From Robiginitomaculum sp. (GTDB lineage: Bacteria > Pseudomonadota > Alphaproteobacteria > Caulobacterales > Maricaulaceae), in assembly GCA_026993275.1 (NCBI GenBank), contig JALWUB010000311.1:1-16379 (forward strand): 16,379 bases of DNA. Reading direction: 5' to 3'. A program made the translations under genes and the position numbers. Each line of letters opens with the position of its first letter. Position 1 is the first letter of the stretch. The notes beneath the pieces are model-generated. The model saw nothing but the letters and a program-made list of their open reading frames with translations, did no database searches and was not told the DNA's origin. This document shows positions 1 through 7,048 of the stretch, piece after piece.

Positions 1-2
1 GC

Positions 3-170
3 GAGATCGCCATCACCATCAGTGCCGGGGTTGCGCAGATGCGCAAGGGGGACACGGCCGAACAGGTCCTGATCCGTGCCGACCGCGCATTGTATGAGGC
101 CAAGCACACGGGCCGCAACCGGGTCTGTGCCGCCCCTGTGGATGAGCCGGTGCAGGCCGAGGCAAGCTGA
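3..170 (+). CDS. C-terminal fragment of a GGDEF-domain protein (diguanylate cyclase)
   Basis: The reading frame is open from the left edge and gives 55 residues before a TGA. The segment ADRALYEAKHTGRNRV is the typical end of a GGDEF domain (A-D-x-A-L-Y-x-A-K-x-x-G-R-N-x-V), followed by a short tail of about 15 residues. In intact proteins this domain makes cyclic di-GMP from two GTP in the cytoplasm. The catalytic GG(D/E)EF loop lies upstream, outside the window, so activity cannot be judged. An EAL domain does not follow, because the protein ends right after the GGDEF. The gene converges on the peptidase gene, with 24 bases between the two stop codons and no clear terminator hairpin there. 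Confidence 0.88.
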   Translation, partial: EIAITISAGVAQMRKGDTAEQVLIRADRALYEAKHTGRNRVCAAPVDEPVQAEAS

Positions 171-194
171 GTCCATGGGCTCTGGTGCAGCCGC

Positions 195-2465
195 TTACGG
201 TTTCAGATTGCGGGCAAAGAAGGCGAAAAACGTGTGCATCAGGTGCTTTGACTGGGCCTTGCCGCGTATGCCATGGCGCTGGCCCGGATAGGTCATCATC
301 TCGAAGGGCAGGTCGCGCGCCTGCAAGGCCGCATAGACCCGGGTCGAGTTGGCGAAAATGACATTGTCATCGGCCATGCCATGCACCATCAGCAGCGGCG
401 AGCGCAAGCGGTCGATATAGGTGAGCACGGCGCTGTTCCTGTAGCCTTGCGGATTGTCCTGCGGCTTGCCCATATAGCGTTCGGTGTAATGGGTGTCATA
501 AAGTGTCCAGTCGCTGACCGGCGCGCCCGCGGCGGAGGCGGCAAAGGGCTGCGGCGCCCGCAAGGTGAGCATCAGCGTCATGTAGCCGCCATAGCTCCAG
601 CCATGCAGGCCGACACGCGCCGGATCCACATAAGGCAGGGAGCGCACAAATTTCAGCCCGGCAAGCTGGTCCTCGACCTCGACCCCGGCCATGGCGTGGT
701 AAATGGCATCCTCGAAAGCCTTGCCGCGATTGTTGGAGCCGCGATTGTCGAGGCGGAAATAGACATAGCCGGCCTGGGCATAAAGCTGGTCGGCCAGCCG
801 CCCCCAGGCGCGCCGCACCAGATGCACGCCCGGCCCGCCATAGACATTGATGATGGCCGGGTACTTCTTTGCAGGGTCAAAATTGGCCGGCTTGTAGAGC
901 TGGTAATGCAAAGGGGTGCCGTCGCTGGCGGTTATGGTGCCATATTCGGGCAGGATGTGGCTGGACAGATAGGGGTAATAGGGGTGGTGCGCATCGAGCG
1001 CGTTCTGTTCCACCCAGGCCAGGCGCTTGCCGCGGCTGTCATAAACGGCCGTCTGCGGCGGCGTTGCCGGGTCGGAATAGCGCCCCAGATAGCGCCGCGC
1101 CTTGTGGTCCATGGTCACGGACCAGGAGCCGCCATCGGGCGTGATCTGCCTGGGCCCGGCAGTCTTGCGCCGGTAGCTGACCACGAACAGATGGCTTTCC
1201 AGCGGCGTCTTGCGCCAGCCGGTGAAATACACCAGGCCGCGCTTTTCATCGACACCGGCAATGGCGCTCACCGGCCAGTTGCCATGGGTGACCTGGCGGA
1301 TGAGAGTGCCGTCATCGCCATAGAGGTAGATGTGGCGGAAGCCGCTGCGCTCTGAGGTCCACAGGAATTGCCGCTTCTTCTTCAGGGGGCGGAAGTCGTG
1401 CGACAGGTTGATCCAGGTTTTCGCCGTTTCGGTGAGCACGGGCCGGGTCTTGCCGCTGGCAGGATCTGCCGCAAGCAGGTCAAGCCGGGTCTGGGCGCGG
1501 TTTTCCCGCTGCACCATGACGGCGCTGCTGTCCTGCAGCCAGTTGACCCGGGCCAGGTAAATGTCCGGATTGTCTCCGAGATCCACCTGCTGGCGGCTGC
1601 CGTCATCCAGCCTGGCGACAAAGAGCGCAAAGCGGACATTGGCCTTGCCTGCGCGCGGATAGCGCTGGGGCACGACCCGCAGGGATTCAGCGCCGATCTC
1701 GATGCGGTTGATCACCTCCACCGGGCTTTCGTCAAAGCGTTCATAGGCAATATAGCGCTCGTCCGGCGACCACCAATAGCCGGTATCGCGGTCCATTTCC
1801 TCCTGGGCGACGAATTCGGCCATGCCATTGGCGATGGTGCCGCCGCCATCGCGGGTCACGGCCTTTTCCGCGCCCGTGGCCAGGTCGATGACATAGAGAT
1901 TGCGCTCCCGGATGAAGGAGACGTAATGCCCCTTTGGCGAAAACCGCGCGTCGGTTTCGTGCGCCTTGGTGTTGGTCAGGCGGCGCACCGTCCCGTCCTT
2001 GATGGTGACGGTGTAGAGATCGCCGCCCAGCGGCACCAGTATGGCCTTGCCGTCATGGTCCCAGCTGTAGCTGACAATGCCGCGGCCGCGAATGCGCTGG
2101 CGCTCGCGGCGGCCCTTTTCTTCCTCGCTCAGGGCTTCGGCGTGCGGCACGAGGGCGGTGGAATCGACCAGCAGGCGGGCCTTGCCGCCGCGCGCCGGCA
2201 TGGCCCACAAATCCTGCTGCAGATAATCGCTGTCCTTGCCGCGCAAAAAGCTCAGCATTGTGCCGTCAGGCGAAAAGCGCAGCCCCCTGGGCGCAGGCCC
2301 TGACAGCGCCGGATCGGCATAGAGCCGCTCTATGGTCAGCCGTTTTGCCGTTTCTGGTGCCTGCGTCTGCGTTTGTGCCGCACTGGCCAGGGCCGGAACA
2401 AGATGGGCTGCCAGTGCCGCGATGGCGGGCAAGGCAATACGTTTTGCAGACAAAAAGGGGGTCAT
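195..2465 (-). CDS. Dipeptidyl peptidase IV-like S9 family serine peptidase, periplasmic
   Basis: This is a complete 756-residue protein, the usual length for bacterial DPP IV. Residues 1 to about 30 look like a Sec signal peptide (basic start, Ala/Leu core, ending ALASAA), so it should act in the periplasm, removing N-terminal dipeptides, usually with Pro or Ala second. The middle is a WD-like beta-propeller (DPPIV N-terminal region) with the pair of glutamates (E222, E223, in VAQEEMDRDTGYWW) that binds the substrate N-terminus. The C-terminal alpha/beta hydrolase holds GWSYGGY with nucleophile S624, D699 in HGMADDNV, and H731 in GQRHGI, matching the DPP IV triad by motif. The ATG start is supported by AGAGGAGCC at 2472-2480. 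It is divergent from the unknown gene at 2593 and convergent with the GGDEF gene, so it is probably transcribed alone. Confidence 0.93.
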   Translation of the reverse strand: MTPFLSAKRIALPAIAALAAHLVPALASAAQTQTQAPETAKRLTIERLYADPALSGPAPRGLRFSPDGTMLSFLRGKDSDYLQQDLWAMPARGGKARLLVDSTALVPHAEALSEEEKGRRERQRIRGRGIVSYSWDHDGKAILVPLGGDLYTVTIKDGTVRRLTNTKAHETDARFSPKGHYVSFIRERNLYVIDLATGAEKAVTRDGGGTIANGMAEFVAQEEMDRDTGYWWSPDERYIAYERFDESPVEVINRIEIGAESLRVVPQRYPRAGKANVRFALFVARLDDGSRQQVDLGDNPDIYLARVNWLQDSSAVMVQRENRAQTRLDLLAADPASGKTRPVLTETAKTWINLSHDFRPLKKKRQFLWTSERSGFRHIYLYGDDGTLIRQVTHGNWPVSAIAGVDEKRGLVYFTGWRKTPLESHLFVVSYRRKTAGPRQITPDGGSWSVTMDHKARRYLGRYSDPATPPQTAVYDSRGKRLAWVEQNALDAHHPYYPYLSSHILPEYGTITASDGTPLHYQLYKPANFDPAKKYPAIINVYGGPGVHLVRRAWGRLADQLYAQAGYVYFRLDNRGSNNRGKAFEDAIYHAMAGVEVEDQLAGLKFVRSLPYVDPARVGLHGWSYGGYMTLMLTLRAPQPFAASAAGAPVSDWTLYDTHYTERYMGKPQDNPQGYRNSAVLTYIDRLRSPLLMVHGMADDNVIFANSTRVYAALQARDLPFEMMTYPGQRHGIRGKAQSKHLMHTFFAFFARNLKP

Positions 2466-2579
2466 GGTGCTGGCTCCTCTGGCCCGGCGGCATGCGCGGA
2501 GCGCTCATGATAAAGCACAGACGCCGTAAAGGGAAAATCAATCATGGGATGCAATAACAGATCCAGCTATCAAATGGCG

Positions 2580-2585
2580 AAGGAG
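2580..2585 (+). promoter_or_regulatory. Ribosome binding site deciding the GTG start at 2593
   Basis: AAGGAG lies seven bases upstream of GTG 2593, an optimal spacing. The nearby ATG at 2588 is only two bases away and opens another frame, so this site selects GTG as start of the unknown 318-residue protein. Confidence 0.7.
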
Positions 2586-2592
2586 CCATGCT

Positions 2593-3549
2593 GTGGACGG
2601 TGCAGGCGCACAGGGCAGACCATCGGAGCGCTTTGTCTTCACGGCCAGGGTGTTTCGCATTCCGGGCGCCTATTTCGCCAAGGAAAACGGCACCGGCAAC
2701 GCCGCCTTTCACCTGCCTCTGGGCGGGCTCAGCGCCTGCGTGCCGCTGGCCAGCCTGCGCGACGAGTTCGGGATTGACCCGCAGAGCAGTGATGGCAAGC
2801 TGCTGTGCCGCGTTGAGCAGGCCTTGCGCTTTGTGCAGCAGGTGCGCCATGGCGACAGCCTGCCGCAGGAGATCATAGACGGGTCGGCCTCGTGGAAATT
2901 TGCGCCGCAGCACCTGATGATTGCGCGCGGGCGGCTGTGGCATGCCGTGCTGGTGTGGGCCGGGCTGGAGAGTCAGAAGGCGCCGCAGCAATCCTGCCTG
3001 GTCAGCTATGCCGGCGGCGAGACGGTGCAGGCGCACCGCGGCGCCGTTCTTGCCCGCCTTCTAGACGCCGCCGGGCAGGAGGCTGCCGACACCGGCGAGG
3101 TCGAGGACATGCTCGAGGCCATTGCCCGCGAATACGCCTTTATCGAAGCGCTGTTTGCGCATTTTCGCGATATTTTCGATCTGCGCCGCCGCTTTGCCAG
3201 TGCGGGCGAGCGGTATAACGGCACTGCGGACGGGGCGGCCGAATACGGACGCATTGTGGCGCTCTGCCAGGAGCCGCTGCGCAAGGCGCAGGGCAATTTC
3301 AAGACTGCCAGATCGCTGATCGAGGATCCGCCCGCCCTGGTGCAGGCGCACGCCAGTGCCATTGATGCGCTGCGCGAGCTTCGCGACGAGCTGCACCAGG
3401 AAGCCGAAAAATGGCAGCATCTGGTGGAGCAATGGCGCAAGGATCCGGCCAGCGAACAAGGCTGGATCGAGCGGCGCCGGGAAACCTACCGGTTCCTGGC
3501 GCAAAACTGGGCCAGGGGCGAAAGCTGGGGCAATCTGGCCGAGGCCTGA
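2593..3549 (+). CDS. Conserved-looking protein of unknown function, GTG start
   Basis: I do not recognise this 318-residue protein. It lacks a signal peptide and membrane segments. Residues about 13-120 look globular and mixed. Residues about 165-310 are rich in Glu, Arg, Ala and Gln and should be mostly helical, possibly coiled-coil, ending in a Trp-rich tail (LAQNWARGESWGNLAEA). The GTG start at 2593 is chosen because AAGGAG at 2580-2585 sits seven bases before it. The ATG at 2588 is in another frame and too close to that ribosome site. The whole length is open with coding-like composition, and antisense frames give only shorter shadows. It is divergent from the peptidase, sharing a 127-base intergenic region, and is followed by a tRNA gene after 88 bases. 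Function is unknown; the gene call itself is fairly sure. Confidence 0.75.
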   Translation: MDGAGAQGRPSERFVFTARVFRIPGAYFAKENGTGNAAFHLPLGGLSACVPLASLRDEFGIDPQSSDGKLLCRVEQALRFVQQVRHGDSLPQEIIDGSASWKFAPQHLMIARGRLWHAVLVWAGLESQKAPQQSCLVSYAGGETVQAHRGAVLARLLDAAGQEAADTGEVEDMLEAIAREYAFIEALFAHFRDIFDLRRRFASAGERYNGTADGAAEYGRIVALCQEPLRKAQGNFKTARSLIEDPPALVQAHASAIDALRELRDELHQEAEKWQHLVEQWRKDPASEQGWIERRRETYRFLAQNWARGESWGNLAEA

Positions 3550-3637
3550 TGCTGCCAGATCAAGCCAGGTTCCGCGCGCAGCACAGGCTCTTTCATTGCC
3601 TGCTGCAAGAGGCTATAGAGCACGCCTTGCGCTCTGT

Positions 3638-3714
3638 GGGCCTGTAGCTCAGTTGGTTAGAGCCGGCCGCTCATAACGGTCTGGTCGCAGGTTCGAGTCC
3701 TGCCGGGCCCACCA
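3638..3714 (+). tRNA. tRNA with CAU anticodon, most likely tRNA-Ile2 (lysidine-modified)
   Basis: A full 77-base cloverleaf is visible: acceptor GGGCCTG pairing with CGGGCCC (one T-G wobble), D arm GCTC/GAGC, anticodon stem GGCCG/CGGTC with loop CTCATAA (anticodon CAT), T arm GCAGG/CCTGC around TTCGAGT, then A73 and an encoded CCA. CAU tRNAs can be initiator Met, elongator Met or Ile2. The first pair is G1-C72, unlike the usual initiator mismatch. The C4-G69 and C5-G68 pairs are features used by TilS, which converts C34 to lysidine so that AUA is read as Ile. Ile2 is therefore favoured over elongator Met. A weak -10-like TATAGA lies at 3614-3619. No T-rich hairpin terminator follows closely. 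Confidence 0.93.
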
Positions 3715-4171
3715 TTTCCCGCCTGTGTGCGCTGCCTCTGCCCTGAACCAGAGGGCGATTCTCAGAGCCCGGCGCATTCGTTCTGACCAGTTTTCCGGCT
3801 TTGTGAAAAACCCTTTCCCGTTTTCCTCCGGGGATAGCGGTGTTCTTCCCTGGAACAGCGGTGCTGCTTGAGCCTCTGCAAAGGGCTTTCAAGGGGGGGC
3901 TGGGGCGCACACGGCGGCTTGCCTTGCAGCCCTGAGTGCCTGCAAAGCCTTGTGGCGCCTTGATTCACAATCTCATTCGCATGTGCAAGGCCCTCTTAAA
4001 AGGCCCCGCACAGCCTGATTATGCGCTTGTGTGAAAGGGTGGGGACAGGCGCGGCCTTATCCCCGCAATTCTTGGCTTGCCATGGCCCGAAATGGCTTAT
4101 CTCTGGCCAGGACTGGCGCCTTTGTGTCCGAAACTGGCTTGCAACTGGCCCGCCCTATGGCTTGATCGTTA

Positions 4172-4255
4172 GCAAAAACAGGACATGCAGGCCATCACCC
4201 AAGCCATGCAGCGGGACTCCCTCTCCCCGGTGGGGAGAGGGTGGGGGTGAGGGTG
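4172..4255. repeat. Direct repeat copy 1 with perfect 10-bp hairpin
   Basis: This segment is nearly identical to 4422-4506, starting at GCAAAAA and ending GGGGGTGAGGGTG. It contains CCCTCTCCCC (4219-4228), loop GGT, and GGGGAGAGGG (4232-4241), a perfect hairpin. It resembles REP-like interspersed palindromes of alphaproteobacterial intergenic DNA; family membership is inferred. Confidence 0.85.
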
Positions 4256-4286
4256 AGACCATGCCGCAGCGTCCCTCTCCTGTGTC

Positions 4287-4372
4287 ACCCCGGCGTAGGC
4301 CGGGGTCCATTTTGATGTCTCAAGATGGATTCCGGCCGCAGCCTGTCCCGGACTGCGATCCGGGGCCGGAAT
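4287..4372. repeat. Composite palindromic repeat (REP-like)
   Basis: Two hairpins lie in tandem. The first is ACCCCGGC (4287-4294), loop GTAG, GCCGGGGT (4299-4306). The second has outer arms ATTCCGGCC (4329-4337) and GGCCGGAAT (4364-4372), with inner arms CCCGGA (4347-4352) and TCCGGG (4359-4364). The wording CACCCCGGCG...GCCGGGGTCCA is familiar from dispersed repeats in many alphaproteobacteria. It sits between the two direct repeat copies. Confidence 0.75.
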
Positions 4373-4421
4373 GACGATTAGGCCAAATGACGATAACGGT
4401 GATGCGAATGGCCTGCTCGCG

Positions 4422-4506
4422 GCAAAAAACAGGACATGCAGGCCATCACCCAAGCCACGCGGCGGGACTCCCTCTCCCCACTGGGGAGAGGGTGGGGGTG
4501 AGGGTG
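4422..4506. repeat. Direct repeat copy 2 with perfect 10-bp hairpin
   Basis: Second copy of the element at 4172-4255, 250 bases downstream in the same orientation. The hairpin stem (4470-4479 with 4483-4492) is identical to that of copy 1, while the loop is ACT instead of GGT. Copies differ mainly in the loop, at ATGCA/ACGCG just before GCGGGACTCC, and by one A in the poly-A start. Confidence 0.85.
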
Positions 4507-4579
4507 GCCGGGCTTGCAGGATTTGCCCAGGTCCGGATTTCACTTTCAGCCTCAGCACCCCCTCATCCCCGGCCTGCCT

Positions 4580-4599
4580 GCCCTTGCGAAAGCGAGGGC
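4580..4599. repeat. Short hairpin with GAAA loop
   Basis: GCCCTTGC (4580-4587) and GCGAGGGC (4592-4599) pair at seven of eight positions, with one T-G wobble, around loop GAAA. No T-run follows on either strand, so it is more likely part of the repeat patchwork than a terminator. Confidence 0.5.
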
Positions 4600-4614
4600 T
4601 GGGGCAGGCTCTGA

Positions 4615-4637
4615 CCTTCTCCCTACCGGGGAGAAGG
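4615..4637. repeat. Perfect 9-bp hairpin
   Basis: CCTTCTCCC (4615-4623) and GGGAGAAGG (4629-4637) are perfectly complementary around loop TACCG. It is related in composition to the CCCTCTCCCC hairpins at 4219 and 4470 and is probably another member of that repeat class. Confidence 0.6.
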
Positions 4638-4807
4638 GACTGATGCAGACTATGCTGCTGCAGCCCCCATGGCGAGCGTGTCGCACCATGGAGCGCCGCC
4701 CTTTCCGCCAGCACGGCCTTTTCCTCCCCTGCGCAGCGGGGGAAGAGAATGGCCTTCACCCTTCGGCTTCGCTCAGGATGAGGGGGAGAAAGGAGAGCGT
4801 TTCAGGC

Positions 4808-5299
4808 CTATTGCCGCCGCGGGCCGCCCGCGCCGCCGGGCAGGTTCTGGTTGTCGCCAATGGTCCCCGGCGGCAGGCGGCCGACACCGCCCAGCAATTG
4901 CTGCAGGATGGACAGTTCGCGGCCGCGGGTTGGCGTCTTGCGGCCGACCGGCGTGACCAGATGCCCGTCCTTGATGGTATAGACATCAACCTTGTCGACA
5001 ATGCCGTGATCGTTGAAGGCGATGGCCGTGACCGTGCGCGTGACCGTGCGCGGGCGCAAATAGCCCAGCTGTTCGCGCAATTCGGACATGTAATACCATT
5101 TTTCCTTGTCGAAGACGCCGGTCGTGGACGGATTGCCGAATTTGGACAGCACCGTGGTCTTGGTATCAACGCCCTTCTGCACGTCGCCGGGGGAATCCTT
5201 GCCGGTCACATAGCCATGATTGCGCGCTACCGGAATGCAGGCGCTGGCGGCTAGCAGGGCCAGGCCCGCGGCGGCAATCCTGAAAAACGAACGCGTCAT
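4808..5299 (-). CDS. BamE/SmpA-OmlA-like outer membrane lipoprotein
   Basis: A 163-residue protein with a lipoprotein signal: basic start MTRSFFR, hydrophobic stretch, and LAASAC with the likely lipidated Cys21. The core GVDTKTTVLSKFGNPSTTG followed by EKWYYMSE is the SmpA/OmlA pattern (a G-x-T-x-x-x-V-x-x-x-F/L-G-x-P turn, then an aromatic strand). Members such as BamE are accessory lipoproteins of the BAM complex that inserts outer-membrane beta-barrels. The C-terminal 35 residues (Gly/Pro-rich) extend past the usual domain. Although the frame extends to 5365, the start at 5299 is preferred because AAGGAT at 5305-5310 precedes it and the signal peptide begins there. It is divergent from the cytochrome chaperone gene across 93 bases. 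Residues 85-92 include an RTVTRTVT run encoded by a tandem 12-base repeat. Confidence 0.85.
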   Translation of the reverse strand: MTRSFFRIAAAGLALLAASACIPVARNHGYVTGKDSPGDVQKGVDTKTTVLSKFGNPSTTGVFDKEKWYYMSELREQLGYLRPRTVTRTVTAIAFNDHGIVDKVDVYTIKDGHLVTPVGRKTPTRGRELSILQQLLGGVGRLPPGTIGDNQNLPGGAGGPRRQ

Positions 5300-5392
5300 G
5301 CTGTATCCTTGCGAAGCGGCGCTGGTTGACCTCGTGGTGCGCGCGCCTATTCTTATCCCTGACACGCAAACCCGGCAAGAATGTGACTGTGC

Positions 5393-5926
5393 ATGACCCT
5401 GTTTTCAAGGTTTTTCGGTGTGCGCCAAAAGGCGGACCCGGGGCTGGCGCTTTACCGCCAGGCGCTGGCGGCGGCGCGGCGGCCGGGCTTCTACCATGCC
5501 GGTGTGCCCGATACCGTGGACGGGCGGTTTGACCTGCTGGTGATTCATGTCTGGCTGCTGGTGCGCGCCCTGAACCGCGCCAATGCCCAGGATCTGGGCC
5601 AGCAGGTGTTCGATGCCATGTTTGCCGACATGGATGACAGTTTGCGCGAACTGGGGGTTTCGGATACCGCGGTGGGAAAGCGCATCAAGGAGATGGCGCA
5701 GGTGTTCTATGGCTGCGCGCAGGTCTATGGCGCGGCGCTGGATGCGGCAGATCAAGAGGCGCTGGAGCAGGCGGTGCAGCGCAATGTGCTGGCAGAAGGC
5801 GGGCTGGAGCCGCAATGCTGCCGGGCTGTTGCCGCCTATATGGCCAAGGCGGACAAGGCACTGGCGGCGCAGGATGTGGCGCACATGGTCCGGTCCGGCC
5901 CCTGTTATCCGTCCTTTGCTGCTTAG
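5393..5926 (+). CDS. Ubiquinol-cytochrome c chaperone family protein
   Basis: A 177-residue soluble protein matching the ubiquinol-cytochrome c chaperone (CBP3-like) family. Recognisable parts are YRQALAAARRPGFYHAGVPDTVDGRFDLLVIHVWLL, here abbreviated by its key features (ARRPGFY, DTVDGRFDLL, H-x-W), then the helical block FDAMFADMDDSLRELGVSD and VGKRIKEMAQVFYG. In mitochondria Cbp3 assists cytochrome b assembly in the bc1 complex; bacterial members are assumed to do the same, but this is less well tested. The ATG at 5393 has only a weak upstream AAGA, so translation may be modest. The pairing with a divergent SmpA/OmlA-like gene is common in alphaproteobacteria. The gene converges on tadC with an interspersed element between them. 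Confidence 0.87.
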   Translation: MTLFSRFFGVRQKADPGLALYRQALAAARRPGFYHAGVPDTVDGRFDLLVIHVWLLVRALNRANAQDLGQQVFDAMFADMDDSLRELGVSDTAVGKRIKEMAQVFYGCAQVYGAALDAADQEALEQAVQRNVLAEGGLEPQCCRAVAAYMAKADKALAAQDVAHMVRSGPCYPSFAA

Positions 5927-5936
5927 GTCCTGATCC

Positions 5937-6063
5937 TAGAGCGCTTCCCGAAAAAGCCTGTCCCGGCCCCGAGCCGGGATGGGAACCGGTTTTCGGACAA
6001 GAAGTGCGGCAGAACAATAGGATAGAGTGCGGTTTTGAGTCTATCAAAGCGTGAAGCGCTCTA
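5937..6063. repeat. 127-base intergenic element with 11-bp terminal inverted repeats
   Basis: The ends TAGAGCGCTTC (5937-5947) and GAAGCGCTCTA (6053-6063) are perfect inverted repeats. Inside, CCGAAAA (5949-5955) pairs with TTTTCGG (5990-5996), enclosing TCCCGGC (5961-5967) and GCCGGGA (5973-5979), so the 5' half can fold as a nested hairpin. The pattern AGAGCG...AACCGGTTTTCGG...AGAGTG resembles a dispersed element of many alphaproteobacterial genomes. It lies between the convergent 3' ends of the chaperone and tadC genes and could also act as a transcription barrier. Confidence 0.75.
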
Positions 6064-6109
6064 AGGGCAGCTCCAATTGCAGGGGAAAACCGGAGCCAGG
6101 CGCAGAGCA

Positions 6110-7036
6110 CTACGGCCCGCCTGAACCGAAAACCCAGACCAGGCGCACGCCCGCGGGCAGCATCAGCACGCCCAGCAGCGACGGAAACACGAACAGGATC
6201 AGTGGCACCACCAGCTTGGCTGGCAGGGCGAGGGCCTTTTCTTCGGCATAGAGCATGCGTTTTTCGCGCATGTCATCGGCGAACACGCGCAAGGTGGTGC
6301 TGAGGGATGTGCCCATTTCTTCGGACTGGCGCAGCATGGTGGCGAAGGCGCGCGCCTCATCGAGACCCAGCCTCTGGGCAAAGCTGGCCAGCGCCTCGGT
6401 GCGCGAACGTCCGGCGCGCAACTCCAGCGCCATGATGCCCAGATGGGTGTTCAGATTGGGATAGCGGCGGCCGATTTCTTCGGCGACCCGGTTGATGGCC
6501 GCATCCAGCGACAACCCGGCCTGCACACAGGCCACCAGCAGGTCCATCATGTCGGGAAAGCCGTTGCGGTATTCGCTTTGCAGCTTGTCCCGCCTCTTGT
6601 CGAGCCAGAATCCGGGCGCAATATGGGCGGCGATGGCAACACTGATTGCCGCGGGCAGGAAGGGGACATGCGCGCCGATCAGCGGCCACAGCAGCACCAG
6701 CGCGGCCAGGGAACCCATGAGCAGCACAAGGCGGGCGCCATAATACCAGGCCGGAGCGCTTTTGCCGATAAATCCGGCATGCATCAGGCGCAGGCGGATG
6801 GCCGACAGCGCCTTGCCCTGTTTGGGCGAAACAGCCTGGCCCAGCCCCTGAACCCAGCCCAGATGCGGCTTGCGGGGCGCATGAGGCGCATGCCTTTGCC
6901 CGCGGCGCGAGAGGCGCTCGGACAGGCGCGTGCGCCGTGCGGCCAGGCGCTTTGCGCCAAAAAACACCAGCGGACCCAGCACGCCGCCAGCGAGGATGAG
7001 CGCAAGACTGAAGGGGTCGGAGAACAAGGATGCCAT
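6110..7036 (-). CDS. tadC: TadC, Tad pilus inner-membrane platform protein
   Basis: A 308-residue type II secretion F-like (T2SSF) membrane protein. Hydrophobic segments are visible at about 10-27, 101-120, 125-145 and 271-300. The cytoplasmic T2SSF region runs from about 157 to 265 and holds the typical PDMMDLLVACVQAGLSLDAA and LRQSEEMGTSLSTTLR blocks. With TadB it forms the platform on which the CpaF motor acts to assemble Flp pili. It is the last gene of the operon, 12 bases after tadB, and is followed by the interspersed element at 5937-6063 and a convergent unrelated gene, so tadD, tadE and tadG do not follow here. The ribosome site is weak, which suggests translational coupling to tadB. 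TadB and TadC are told apart by order and length. Confidence 0.92.
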   Translation of the reverse strand: MASLFSDPFSLALILAGGVLGPLVFFGAKRLAARRTRLSERLSRRGQRHAPHAPRKPHLGWVQGLGQAVSPKQGKALSAIRLRLMHAGFIGKSAPAWYYGARLVLLMGSLAALVLLWPLIGAHVPFLPAAISVAIAAHIAPGFWLDKRRDKLQSEYRNGFPDMMDLLVACVQAGLSLDAAINRVAEEIGRRYPNLNTHLGIMALELRAGRSRTEALASFAQRLGLDEARAFATMLRQSEEMGTSLSTTLRVFADDMREKRMLYAEEKALALPAKLVVPLILFVFPSLLGVLMLPAGVRLVWVFGSGGP

Positions 7037-7048
7037 GGGATCTGCTGC

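Larger units (their letters stand above)
3715..4807. other. Gene-free repeat-rich region
   Basis: About 1.1 kb between the tRNA and the 3' end of the bamE-like gene. Open frames here lack ribosome sites, differ in every frame, and run through palindromes, so I call none of them. The first part (3715-4170) is unremarkable, apart from a short direct repeat AGCGGTG (near 3836 and 3865). The part from 4172 to about 4800 is a patchwork of palindromic intergenic repeats listed separately. It also has a stretch near 4758-4782 (CCCTTCGGCTTCGCTCAGG) that resembles another dispersed alphaproteobacterial repeat. Confidence 0.75.

Noticed and set aside
273..2303. Long plus-strand frames opposite the peptidase gene
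   Set aside because: The minus strand encodes a full DPP IV with triad and signal peptide; the plus frames are shadows with no ribosome sites.
3690..3714. tRNA 3' end as a phage or island attachment site
   Set aside because: I found no second copy of the tRNA 3' segment and no integrase in the window.
3671..3910. 79-residue minus-strand frame ending GPAGLEPATRPL
   Set aside because: It reads antisense through the tRNA. The ending is the familiar false-protein signature of antisense tRNA sequence.
4172..4506. CRISPR array
   Set aside because: There are only two copies, 250 bases apart, each about 85 bases and palindromic with a different loop; no regular spacers.
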